A stretch of DNA of 64,000 nucleotides from Actinomucor elegans. Lineage: Eukaryota; Mucoromycota; Mucoromycetes; Mucorales; Mucoraceae. The notes beneath the pieces were generated by a model. The model saw only the letters and a program-made list of their open reading frames with translations, was not told where the DNA came from and searched no databases. Every line of letters begins with the position of its first letter. Position 1 is the first letter of the stretch. Where the stretch lies: positions 558,001-622,000 of the forward strand of contig JAMSLZ010000011.1 of the NCBI GenBank assembly GCA_026027325.1, in the 5' to 3' direction. Position numbers and translations under genes: made by a program. Positions 44,447 to 56,499 of the stretch are shown here, one piece after another.

Positions 44447-47400
44447 ATCAGAGTACATATCACTCAAATAAGTATCAATCGCGTGTCACTTTATGAGTGC
44501 GCTTCACTTGAGGTGAAGCAAACGCGAGCTTGTTCGTGGTCCATCATGGTGGTCGTGGTGGCACATTGCCACGAGTATTCTTCCAGACCGAGGCTGTAAA
44601 ACGTTACACGCGCGTCTTTTCTGTTCAAAGTTCTCTTTGCAAATTCAATCATCAATAACATAGTAAGAACCAATGATAGGTGTATAGCATAAGCTTTTTG
44701 ATCCAGAATCATTCGGTTCAGATAAAAGTCTTTGAAAGACTTATGCAATATGTTTCTTTTTTCATGTAATCAAGTGCATGCATCATGTCAAGGTTTTTTT
44801 TTTTTTACTCATGGATTGCACCTCCTGCCTTTATCTTTTTTAAAACACCTGCGTGAAACAAGTGGTGCTGCATGTAACACTACCACTACTGTTCGTTTTT
44901 TATATATCAATTTCATTGGATGGCGGAGTATAAACACTTCATGCTAACTCTCCAAACTCTGGACTAGCAAAGAGTTGAAGTCAATCAATAATTCTCGAGA
45001 AAAAGTATAAAAAGCGCGTTTTAATCCAGTGCATGAAACTTTATAGGTGCGATGTGAGCAGGCAGGTGTTAGGGGTCGATATCTTCTGATAGGCGGAGAT
45101 AGAATATACATTTGAAATAGATGTTATTCGCAGCGTAAAATTGTCTCTGAATCAGTAACAAATCGAGTTAAATCAATGATTTCCGGGAAATATATAGAAA
45201 AAGCCGCACTATTTTTAATGGATAAGCTGCCCTGAATATTTAATCAAATCAGTAAGCATTAGAAGCTTTACAATTGCACGCAAAAAAATCAAAGCGGAGA
45301 TAAAAAGAGATCATAGATTGATAACTTGATATGCTAAATGGACAATAAAGCGATTTTTTTTGCTTCTGTTTCTAAGAAATATATAAAATGTCTATGGTAT
45401 TTCTTAATGAAAAGTACTTTTTAATATAATAGGATTAATAGCAATTGAGGTTTCTCTACTCCAACAAGGTGTGCCAGGGCGGAGAATGTATTATTGCCCA
45501 TATCAAGCTCCTCCTAGATTAATAATAAGCCAAGATTAAACCTTTGTTTTCTGAACATGTATATAATATATTGCACTTGTTGTAATCAATAAACTATCCT
45601 GAGTGCAGATTGTACAGGGCATATATTAGAGCCTATATTAGTCCATACGCGTAGCAGATTGGAAATTGAAATGATAGTCCTTTGATTTAATTTGTGGGCT
45701 GAAAGATGTTCATGCGGTAGAAACACAAGTGCTGAAGAGGTGAAGTTCTTTTTCTTATTATTCAAACACCAGCGTTAAAACTTTACGTTGATTTTTAAAA
45801 GAGGCCCTTTGATCAAATGTAATTAGTTTCAGCGATTTTTTCACTCAAAATGGACGGACCGCTAGCGGTTAATGGAAAATATCAATACTGTGGCATTGGC
45901 GTTGTCAATATTTTGGGTAGTACCAGCGATTGTTCTAAAGCATAACCCAGCCTTGATGATTATAATCCTGTAGTAGTCGGCTCAATTTACAATGAGGCCG
46001 ACGCCTCGGTGCGTGGTGAAACATTCTTGTCCGTCAGCTTTAATGTTACCTAAAAATTGACCTCTTCACCAAGAAACAAAGGCAAAATTGCTTTGATTCG
46101 TTGCCTACGACGTCAGGAAATATGGAAACATTTTGGCAATAAAATGACTAAGTGCGACTATAAAAAGTTGTTGTTAGATTCAGTAGGATAAAAAAACATG
46201 AACAGTTGAAACCCATTTTTTCGTCTAATGAAGACTCTATTTGCGCTGCTAACTCAATAGCCAGACATCTTTACTCTGTCCTTTCAAGTCGTTTAGTAGC
46301 TTCCATTAGATAGACCCTTCCATCAATCTCGATCCAATATTTCATGCTCGAAATGAGCCTCAGAATTAACTGTAGTGCAATGAATATACTATATTTTCCA
46401 AATGATAATATATATTTTGTATCACTTTATCCAGTCTTAGCTACTTAATGATTCGCTATGCTTAATCAAATAATAAAGGATATTGTCATTAAATAGCTTA
46501 CAATATCTTTGGTCCCAATTGTAGGAAGCGAGTCAGTTTTATTTATTGTGTATAATTTCCAGTGCGTCCATCAGTGGGCCTTGTATTATTTGCCATTGAA
46601 TCGCCACACAAACAAATAACTTCTCATTCACACGGCTCATTATTGCCTTATCGTTCTAATTGACAAAGTTAAGAAGCAAATCGTTCACAAGTGCACATTC
46701 ATCATCCATTCTGTCATTTATAAGCTTTGTACATTACTCTTTTATCACTAAAAGGAAAAGGAAATTTAACGCACCAGTCCATTCATATATTGCTTTTAGA
46801 AGGTATCTATAATATTATATATCTTTGATCTTATATCTTCTCTGACGTATCTATCGGATGTCTTTATCCTCCTTCATTGACCACTGCAGTAGCTGTAGTA
46901 ACATATTATTCATTGCTACATCATATGCAAGTAGTTTTTCTTTAGCCACATCTATTGGTGACTAATATCCCAAAGAAAATGTTGTTATATTAACAAGCGT
47001 TCATGCTGAAGGATATGGAAAGTCAAAGGCACAATAATCTAAGGTTCAACATTGGCCACCAGTTACCTCTTTTAATCATATCAAAGTTTTATCATCTACA
47101 AGAGAGACCCGATTAGGATAATGCCGAACTATATGAGTGGTCCATCAGCAGTTAATATTTGAGGCGTCTCTGTGTGAATTAAATGATTATCAAATAAAGA
47201 TTGTCGCTCATTGTAACTGTTACAGGCGCTTTGTCCTCACAATTGAAATAAACTTATCGGATCCGCGTTTCAATAAGAGCAGTTCTTTACTATATATAAT
47301 ACTAGAATGTATCTCGTTTTATCTACAAAGCTAATTTCTGAAGCCATTCGGATTTTAACTGTGGTAGTAGTATACATGAGCAGTAGGTTGCTTACCTTGA

Positions 47401-47542
47401 TAATGTAAACAATCAATAACTGTTGTTCTAGAAGTGATTGATGAAACAGCCACATGGTTTTTTTTTAAAAGTATAACAGCTGCGCCTTCTTACATTCGGA
47501 AGTTATGTAGACTTCTATATATCATTCATACTACTTGACTGG

Positions 47543-47598
47543 TTGTCATATACTTGGCTGGCTGTCATATACTTGGCTGGCTGTCATATATTTGGTAT
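47543..47598 (+). repeat. 19-bp tandem repeat, about 3 copies
   Basis: Units of TTGGCTGGCTGTCATATAC. The first copy reads ttgactggttgtcatatac and the third ends catatat. It is noncoding and lies in the desert upstream of the kelch gene. Confidence 0.8.
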
Positions 47599-48175
47599 GA
47601 AACGCCGGTCTTTTTTTACGCGATGTCCGAAGAGTTATTACAGACTCTGTAAATTGCTATATTTCTCCCATACTACTTGTTTCAACCTGTAACACTTCCA
47701 TCTAGCATGCAATTAAATTGTACGCTTCTTACCTTAATAAATTTTTTTTATTTGGGAGAAACTATAGATATCACATTGTCAAATGTCTTTCTTTTGTTAG
47801 ATGGTAAAACCGGTATCTGCAATTGTATACCTACTCAGCACATTATTTAACGACAATAGTTGGTATATATTACATAGAAAAATGCCATACTTGCTCAACT
47901 GAAGTGGTTCAGCAGAAAAGCCAGTAGAAATAAGAGCTTAGTATAGGGAGTTTCCTTCTTCTTTTCTTGACAAATGCTCTGAGAAATGACTGATTATAAT
48001 TAGAATGCCTACATCAAAAGATTAGGCTTGTAGGACTCTGTGCAACAGTAATACATAGTATAAGCCCGTACTCAATAAGGACAAGTGACTCTTTCATTTA
48101 CGAAAGTAGATATTGAAAGAAAAGTAACAACCACCTGTAAGCTTACAGAGCCTGTTCAGCTTGTTAATAACTTAA

Positions 48176-48185
48176 TATATAAAAA
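48176..48185 (+). promoter_or_regulatory. TATA box of kelch-fusion gene
   Basis: TATATAAAAA 55 nt before the ATG at 48240, followed by a pyrimidine-rich (cttcttctttcttctc) leader. Confidence 0.6.
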
Positions 48186-48239
48186 GTCAACTTCTTATTA
48201 TCATCCACCTCTTTGTTCTTCTTTCTTCTCATATTAAAA

Positions 48240-51233
48240 ATGCTTCAGTTTATGACAACACTCATGTCATATGCCATAGTTTTTCTATGTTTCTTTGTAC
48301 AACATAGTAATGCTAAATATCCAGTAGATATATTGGACAAGAAGCTGAAATTTAGTCCTAAACTATTTGGTGTGTCTACTATTGTCTATAATAACGAATT
48401 GTATGCTTACGGTGGCCAAACGGCTCTGTCTTTTGTAGTTTCAAACCATCTCTACAAATACAGCTTTGGTCTGGACAATAGATACGTTTCGATGGATACA
48501 GTTTATCAGGCTTCACCTGGACCTAATTGCACTTCTTGTGGCGCCGTTATGATCAATGCAGACAAAATGCTTATATTGACTCATGAAAATGCTTCCAAGA
48601 ATGATTCAGCTTCAGCAGAGCAGGCTGTAAAGCCTTATACGTTTGATTTTATAACTAAAGAATGGTCTGTGCCCACGTCAGAAAATTTGCCTAGATACAA
48701 CGCTGGCCAAAAGCATATATTCACTATGCGAAGAAGACATAACACAATCTTGGGTTCAGATGGTTGTATCTATGTAGTTGGGGGAACGAACTTCTATGAT
48801 GATACATTGTATATGCAAGAATCATGGTACTATGATCCAAGAAAAAATGAGTATGGAGTCTTGTCTGATAATAGGGTACACAAAACAAGAGCGCACTCAA
48901 GTATTTTCAATTTGCCGTAAGTTCCCAATGCAAATTTATGAATTTGCTACAGTAGGCATGATTTATTAATTAAATATACGTACATAGAAACGGAAACATT
49001 GGTGTCTTATTTGGTTATGATGAATCATTTAATTATTATATGCCTTCTGAGGGAATGTCTATTATTAACATTTCAACCAAATCTTGGGAAGTCGATCCGA
49101 TAAACTTAAATGGAAAACTAAAATTTGGAGAAGGAGAAGGAGAAGGCATTACTGTGCAAACTGACTCTAACAATAATTACGCTTATTTTTTTGGAGGACG
49201 CCAAAGCTTTATAACAGACATCTATTATAACAATAGGCTTGATGTTCTGAACCTGAAAACCAATAGTTGGTTAACAACAACCAATGAATACGAGATTGGA
49301 GTGGCAGTAAGATCAAGGTATTTTGCTTCATCTGCCATTATAAATGATACCTTTATCGCAGTTTTTGGTAATGTCATCTCATGAGTTTTGGTGCTATAAA
49401 TACTAACCACACCATAATTTAGGTACTCTGGATGAATCTAATGCCAACGAGGTGTCAGATCTAGATATAGCTTCTTTACCTAGAGAACTAACAAATTCGA
49501 ATGAAATCCCACCAGAAAATGTCACAATTACCTGGAAATCACAACTGAGTCAACATTATACTCGTCCCAGCAGAATGCGATTACTTATGGAACACTCGAC
49601 TTTCCATATCACATTGGCAGTTGCAATATCTTTCCTAATTTTCATTATATTCTTGTTCTTCTCGAAAGTTTCCGTTGACAAAAGCACTACAGAGAAGAAA
49701 TTTCCACTAATCCCTAGTTTGAAAATAAAGCAAAGGTAAATTCATCAAAGCAGTTGCTGGTAAAGTCCCTTATATGCTTTCTTATCTAGGGCTGGCGAGC
49801 TCGCTACCACTGAACTATACAGAATCTTGGTACAGGTCATCTGCGTTCTTATTTTCGGTGGTGCACTGGGTTACTTATCTTACAACACTGCCAACAGCTC
49901 TATATCCGAAACAGTCCAGACAGATGACGTTGATCATCAAGTGTTGCCAGGTAAGTCTGACTAAAAAAAAAAGAAATTCACCATAAGAAAGAAACAAGAT
50001 TTAATCAAACCTCATTGTTATTTAGATATTAGATTCTGCTATTCAGGATATCAAGATAATAATGCCTCCATTGCTATTCCTAGAACAAGATGCGAATACG
50101 AATATACTCTGGGAGGATCTCAGAACTGCACAGAAAGTAATATAATAGAGCTATCCAAATCAGTACATATGCCATCATTTCCTAAACAAATATTTTCGAC
50201 AAAATGCTACATGTACGTATCTTCAAATGATAGTATGCTTCTTGATCAATACAATCCTACTGCGCTCTTTTCTCATGTTGGTGGCGCGTATACTCGAGGC
50301 GAGGCTGTATATGTTCAATTCTATGAGCCTGAAAAGAACCCTAATAGAGTGCTCTTTCTGGACGAAGACCTAGATAATCTTGGTATAGAAGAAATGGACA
50401 GATGGAAAGACTCTGAACGACGTGCAGGAACAAGTAATCAAGTTATGGATCAAATTTTGATAGCTTTTCCTGAATCAGAAATCTCTGTCCAATTCGAAGT
50501 AGTGCACCGAAAAAAGATCAACCCATATCACGGATGGAACTACTTTGGTGCGTTTCCGCAGTATATTGAATCAACGGAGCTTCACATAACTCATAGCAAC
50601 GATGTTATTGAACGAGAAGGTGAATTCCTTTTGACAGACCCTGAAACTAAGTTAGGAATGATAAGAGTATCTCCAAAAGATTTCAAGAAAAGAATCATCA
50701 CGGAAAAACGAGATACTACTATTATTACTGTGCTCGGTACTGCTGGTGGTGTAGCCAGTGTTCTTTTTACTGCATACTCATTATTGTTTGGAGTAAAGCC
50801 TAGTCGCCCTTGGGGGTTTGTTCACAGAACAAACCTAATAACCTTTCAAGAGCAAAAAAAATTACGGCAACTAGAAAGTTATTTTGATGTAAAAGAAGTG
50901 AAAGGAATTCCTCTGGTTACGCCTGTTCATGAACGCTACGCTGATCTTTACGCCAAGAACGTACCCTATAGTGAAAACTTAAAAAGTGCTCTTCCACTGG
51001 AGCGAAGCGACAGCAAAATCGAAAACATAGCCAGTGATTTTGTGCTTTTACAGAATCGCGTTCACCAACTAGAGGGAAGAAACCAAATACTTGAACTGGT
51101 TTTGAGAGCTTATTATATTGATGTTGAGATATTTCAACAGCTGGATCGAGCTAGGCAAAATAGAATAACTCAGGATGAAGCCTTGAAGAACCAACAGCAG
51201 AGTCAGGCCAATGATAACTCGAAAGAAGCTTAA
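48240..51233 (+). CDS. Kelch beta-propeller fused to three-TM PWG-type membrane protein
   Basis: Five exons: 48240..48916, 48988..49367, 49423..49735, 49790..49950 and 50026..51233, giving 912 aa with all phases matching. A signal peptide (about residues 1-25) leads into kelch-like repeats (YAYGGQ, YVVGGTNFYDD, YFFGGRQSFITD) to about residue 355. TM1 is at about 415-435. A roughly 30-residue inner loop and TM2 (about 469-489, LVQVICVLIFGGALGYLSY) follow. A second outer domain of about 250 residues contains several Cys. TM3 (about 740-762, ITVLGTAGGVASVLFTAYSL) is followed by LFGVKPSRPWGFVHR and a cytosolic tail with a coiled coil (about 845-900). I recognise no named family for the second half, though the LFG..PWG motif after a TM recurs in uncharacterised proteins of early-diverging fungi. 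The layout suggests a cell-surface receptor or wall sensor; that is inference. Confidence 0.85.
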
Positions 51234-52905
51234 CAAGATATATATGTTGTAATTCTATTCAATCTATTTTTTACTATCTATTGTTTTATTTAGCTAATAA
51301 AGCATAATATATCCTTGTATTTTCTCGTGCTCTAATGCTAGCTATAGTAAATTTCAATTAATTATAAAACCATGAAAAAGACTTTGAGCACTAATCACCA
51401 CAAAAGGTACCTTTTTTTTATAATGAAGAAGCGAATCCAATTAACGGCTCTGCTCTTGAGTATAGATCCTGGTAGATACAGAAATTTTGTCTGAGTAAGG
51501 AATATTTGCTAGATACGACGTTAAACTTAAATAGTTCAAGAGATCTATTGACCACTTAGATATTGTTGCTTAACCAAATGTATGTAATTTAACTGTTATC
51601 CATCAGCAAAGGGGATATATAAATAGTATTATAGCTAACCAAGAGTTACCGTAAATATATCAGCTCCCTCTGAGTGCCGAATACTTACCAGATGCGACAT
51701 TAAATCAGAATTGATCGAGGGATGTAGGGAGGTAGGAAATGGGTTCCTTATTTCATAGTTACGATTGATCAAAGCTAATGAAAATGTCCATTCAGCTTAG
51801 GGATCTTTAAATTTTTAACTTTTAGCTAACCGTCTGGCCCCTATCGGCCTATGCAGAAATTTTTTAAGATTTTGTTCAACCAATAATAGCTTCATTAGAC
51901 CTAAAGGTGTTTGCAAGTGGTCAACCATAGCCCTCTATACGAGGCCTAAAATCACTAGGGATTATGTGCATTTAATAGTTGCTCCACGGTTCATTATTTA
52001 AAGAAGATACATTTGGAAGGTGCTAACAATCTCGATCTGGACTTGCAGAAGTTTGGTAGGGAGAGATCCAAAGGTGAAACACTTACAATGCTCAACAATC
52101 ATTCTCAATACTATACAGAATCTTCTTTATATTGACAACCATTAAAGATATATTTTTGAAAATCAACAAACTATATAGATCAAATTGGGCTTTTTTAATG
52201 AATAGCTTTTTGTAGCAGGCTATTAGCGTAGTTCCGTCTTTAATGGCATGAGCAGTATACCCTTTTCTTAAATAATATTTGAAATACAATATTTAATTTC
52301 ACTTGCTAATGATAATTCTATCATTTGAAATTTACTTATTTCTCTACAATCTTGACTAAGCATTAATGTTATTGATTGTAATAATGCTAATTTTCTGAGC
52401 TTTTAGAAATATACTAAAACCCGAAACAAGCAGGTGCTATGCATAAATCCACAAAAGTATAATTAATATATCAGCATTGTTTTATTTTTAAAAATGAAAT
52501 CAAAAGTATGACCATAGTGTATTTTTTCGCACCTCTGTCTTTATATGTCAAATAACCGACAGCCAATAAAAATTAAGTGTAGTTGATAGTGATAGTGGTG
52601 GAGACGACTTGTTCAGATATCTCTTTTAGATAGAATAATAGACACTTTATTAAAAACTCTCATAATATAACTGTATTTGATACATTTAAAATGTTTTATT
52701 GATGCATTTTTTTGTATGTTTTTCACCAAGTTGGGTTGAATATCCAAATTTAACAGTATTTGTTTTATCAAGGCTTTCCATTGCGTGACCAATAGCACAA
52801 CTGTAAGAATGACTCTTCTGCTGTCAACAAATCAAGCCCCGCAAACATAACAACTACAAGCTTCTCTCTTTCTTTCTTTTCCGACATTCTCTAATCCATA
52901 GCGTC
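51234..52905. other. Intergenic region with degenerate repeats, kelch / TYR1
   Basis: About 1.7 kb. AATAAA at 51297 is a likely poly(A) signal for the kelch gene. Two related words of about 50 bp at 51491 and 51670 belong to the dispersed family described separately. The TYR1 upstream region is CT-rich (52862..52880). No gene is seen. Confidence 0.5.
51491..51720 (+). repeat. Two degenerate ~50-bp repeat copies spaced 179 bp
   Basis: CTGAGTAAGGAATATTTGCT (51491) and CTGAGTGCCGAATACTTACC (51670) each continue with AGAT(A/G)CGAC(G/A)TTAAA and then AATtGwTC-like bases. By eye about 70 percent of positions over 50 bp agree. The flanks share GCTAACC. Confidence 0.55.
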
Positions 52906-54522
52906 ATGTACGAGCAAGAGAAAGAAACGATCGAGATTGGTATTATCGGTGCCGGTGGCATGGGCCGCTTTTATGCCCATACCTTGTCTAATGCAGGCTG
53001 GAAAAAGTAATGCTATATTCTAACTTGACTGATTCGACAATTAACGCGATCTTGTAGCGTCAATGTATGCGATTTGCCCGAGAAATACGAGAGTTTGAAG
53101 AAGGATCTCGAGGGTAATACTATTAATGCTCAAATCACATCCATTTCTAAAATCACTATGTGTAGACACGAATATCCGCGTGTTACCGGATGGATATCAT
53201 ATCTCTAGACGTTGTGATTGGATCATGTATGCCGTGGAAGCAGAGTATATTGACGCGGTAGTAAAGAAATATGGCCCTGGTAAGTGTATACATCGATAAA
53301 ATAACGCGTCTAATCACTTTCTTTTTTTGTAGCTACCAAGATCGGCGCAATTGTTGGAGGACAGGTAGAATGATCAAAACAAATCACTAGAATCAAATAC
53401 TGATATCATCATGTATAGACTTCTGTTAAAAAACCTGAAATAGAAGCATTAGAGAAATACTTGCCTGAGGATGTTCACATTATCTCCTGTCATTCCATGC
53501 ACGGGCCCGGGGTTGATCCTACCGGTCAACCCTTGATCGTTATTCCACACCGCACCAGTGATGAAAAACTGGAACTAGTAGTAAAGATATTATCGTGCTT
53601 CAAGTCAAACATTGTTCATCTCAGTGCTGATGAACACGATAGAATTACAGCAGATACACAGGCAGTAACTCACGCTGCATTTTTAACAATGGGCAGCGCT
53701 TGGAGAGCCAATGCTCAATTCCCTGTAAAGTAGCTCTCGCATATATACTATACAAGCAACTAACTATGAATATAGTGGTTACTACCTCACTTTGTTGGTG
53801 GTATTGAAAATGTCAAGATTAATGTGACTTTACGTATCTACAGCAACAAATGGCACGTATATGCTGGCCTTGCTATCATGAACCCTATTGCCAAAGTGCA
53901 AATCACTCAATATGCTCTCAGTGTTGCTGATCTATTTAAGCTGATGATTCAGGAAAAGGAAGACGAGTTTCGAGCACGTATTAAGAAAGCAGGCGAGTTT
54001 GTGTTTGGTGGCCATCAAAAAGATCATGTTCCAATTTTGTTGGATGACCAAATCTTGGATGAATTTTCACTTTCCAAAATACCCAAGGAAAAGAAGCAGC
54101 CAAACTCACATTTATCACTATTGGCTATGGTCGACTGTTGGCACAGATTGGGATTGAACCCATACGAACATATGGTTTGCCAAACTCCATTATTCAGAAT
54201 GTGGATGTAAGTCTGTATAGCTTGATTTTATTTGATATTAACAATACTTTTCAGGGGCATTACAGAGTATTTGTTCCGTAATCCTGCCATGTTGGAAGAA
54301 GCAATTAATGCTGCTTTATATCGTAAAGAAATTAGACCTGATGATATGGAGTTTGTTACATGCGCAAGAGGTTGGGCAGAGTCTGTTTCTTTAGGAAGTA
54401 TGGAAGGCTATCAGAAACGATTTGAAGAAACTGCAAGCTACTTTAAAGATGACTTTGCTGAAAGTACAGTGGTTGGAAACAGAATGATTGCTATGATTTC
54501 CAAGAATATTCACTCCAAATAA
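52906..54522 (+). CDS. TYR1: Prephenate dehydrogenase (NADP+)
   Basis: Seven exons: 52906..53006, 53058..53113, 53166..53279, 53333..53364, 53419..53724, 53776..54206 and 54255..54522, giving 435 aa (yeast Tyr1 is about 452). It oxidatively decarboxylates prephenate to 4-hydroxyphenylpyruvate in tyrosine biosynthesis. Visible are the Rossmann loop GIIGAGGMGRFYA, SRRCDWIMYAVEAEYI, IVGGQTSVKKPEIEA, SCHSMHGPGVDPTGQPL, the active-site region ITADTQAVTHAAFLTMGSAW, RIYSNKWHVYAGLAI and PNSHLSLLAMVDCW. The short exon 4 is 32 nt. It is the fungal monofunctional form without a chorismate mutase domain. Confidence 0.97.
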
Positions 54523-55059
54523 ATAAGCTGTAGAGTTGAAACCAGTTGCTTTAATGACTATATAGGCTCGATATGATGTTCCACTGCTGCGCCTACCAAT
54601 ATGATAATCTTGGCAATATGCACGCCGTAATCTGTGGTTTCTAAAGTACACAGATCAAACCAATATATGATACTATCGTCACTCTACCGCGTGTCCATTC
54701 CTATGGTAATTGTATGGTTAGAAGTGCCCTAGAAGAGCATCCTTCTCAATTATACTTGCAGTACTAAAATCAGATTATTATGCCCCAAATTTGAAACTTA
54801 ATATTTAACTAGTAGCTTAGATGCTTTGAAAAAGTATAATAGTAATACGTTTAGATAACTGTAGAAGGAATGTGATAGTAATAGAGGTGTTTTGAAGCTT
54901 CAAAATGGGATTACACAAATCTATGTTGACCTAACCAGTGCCAAGCATCCGTTTCATAAATCGTTGATTTTTCAATGTAGTTTAATAACATATAGACAAT
55001 AAAATCTCTTTAGAGCAATTAACAGAGGTATAATTTTAATTCTTATAATGTATATATCT

Positions 55060-55620
55060 CAAAGATAGCTATTGTGCGAAAATACGATATTGTAACAAAG
55101 GATTACCGTTAAAGATAGATGGGCGCTGATACAGGGCGAGTTCTGCGGAGATTCAACATATGATCTTGTCACTGAGTAATGCCAAAATTGTTTCATGAGC
55201 TCAATAAATCGATACAAGTAACTACTTTTTAGGTAATGTACAGAAAAAAAAGCACCTGATGTTTCTAATTGAGTTATTTTCATGATAGGAAGAAACTGGA
55301 AGCGGATATATGGAGATTTGCGGCTGTTAAATAAGGAATAAAATTAATGATCCTGTTACTGCGTGCTCATTGTAAAACTGCATCTATATCTGAAAGAGCA
55401 GAACTATATTAGTAATTCTCAGGTAATATATAGTGACAAAGAATTTATTTTCAATGAACTAACTTTGAGTAGCTTTACAACGCAAAGGGGCCAATGCTTA
55501 AGGTTGATCTACACTCAAGATCGGAGAGTGAAATAGTTGTCATGTTACTGCGTACAGGCCCAGATTTGCGTTTAGATCGGAACGAACCGAGATAAATGAA
55601 CGATTCCCGGTCAAATGGTA
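55060..55620 (+). repeat. Degenerate direct repeats with ~190-bp spacing
   Basis: GATCTTGTCACTGAG (55162), GATCCTGTTACTGCG (55349) and TGTCATGTTACTGCG (about 55538) are spaced 187 and about 190 nt. AGATTTGCG.c.gTTAAAT- and AGATTTGCGTTTAGATC-like words lie at about 55311 and 55562. These words resemble the repeats at 51.5 and 30.1-30.3 kb. Confidence 0.5.
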
Positions 55621-56450
55621 AAATTAAATGTGTTCTTTCTAACGAATCCACTGGTACAAGTGCAATATTTAAAATTGTGCATGAATTGCAGTACTTGGAA
55701 GATATTGTATCTTTCGTTCGTTCTGATTATTAAAGCCAGCCTCCCTAAGAAAGGATTTTGAAATCTATTCCTCTGAAACCTGGCATGGTATACGATTTAA
55801 TTAAGGAATGCAATAAATTAAAAAGACCACGGAGCATATACATGTTTCTTGGAAAAGATGTTCTACCGTTGACCGCAAGGGATGAATTGACAATAGGAAA
55901 AGAAGCAATTATAAAAGCAGAATAGATCGACAAGGACCAAAAGGGTCCATTTTATACATTCTCAAGTTAGTGGATAAAGTGAGACCAGGAGGTTATAAAA
56001 GGTAAAGCCGATGAACAAATCTGACGGTAAGGAAATGACGGTATCGCTGGTAATTATAGACGAATGGATATAGCAATAAATAAACAGCTGCGCTTACATT
56101 ATGTTTATTTATATATGGTGGGATCCGTTAGCCGAAGCCGGTAATGGTTCTGCATTTTGTTGGGCTTTGTCATCTATTTCTCAAGCTAAAAATGGCCTTT
56201 GTTACACTTGTCTAAACTTAAAGCGTATACATACAACGCGTTTTTATGTATCTAATCATCATCAAGAAAAAGAGTACGTGCTATACGGTTGCAATACCGG
56301 GATTATGAGAATAGGAGCTCTTCCTTGTTTTAATATTAATTAAGGAACTCTATCAAGCATATAAGATGCAAGACTTGGCGTTTCAACCAGTACATATATA
56401 GTAGGACATGTGAGTTCTGCAACAAGTTCTTTTTAGTTTGATTTCCAGTA

Positions 56451-56458
56451 TATATAAA
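56451..56458 (+). promoter_or_regulatory. TATA box of Skt5-like gene
   Basis: TATATAAA 49 nt before the ATG at 56500, followed by a CT-rich leader (tctttttctctacctctttttttt). Confidence 0.5.
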
Positions 56459-56499
56459 TCTCTTTTTCTCTACCTCTTTTTTTTCCTAAGTGGAAACAA

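Larger units (their letters stand above)
44018..48239. other. 4.2-kb gene desert, beta-tubulin / kelch gene
   Basis: The longest gene-free stretch in the window. It holds the TUB2 3' flank, a TCTCGCGAGA palindrome and inverted repeat (44415..44446), a ccgctagcgg palindrome (about 45860), and a 19-bp tandem repeat (47543..47598). Open frames at 44491..44748 (minus) and 47137..47334 have no features. I see no tRNA or transposon ORF. Confidence 0.55.
54523..56499. other. Intergenic region with degenerate repeats, TYR1 / Skt5-like gene
   Basis: About 2 kb. It includes degenerate repeats between 55060 and 55620. An open frame at 56101..56343 lies before the Skt5-like promoter; it has no recognisable features and is not called. 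Confidence 0.5.

Noticed and set aside
44491..44748. 85-codon minus-strand open frame
   Set aside because: No homology, no splice partners and no codon bias; it lies in a desert.
49785..50030. Splitting the kelch-fusion locus into two separate genes
   Set aside because: Exon phases across all four introns match, no stop codon or new start with leader features separates the halves, and the total is divisible by three.
56101..56343. 80-codon plus-strand open frame before the Skt5-like gene
   Set aside because: Slightly Cys/Trp-rich, but with no signal peptide, partner exons or recognisable motif. Likely chance.
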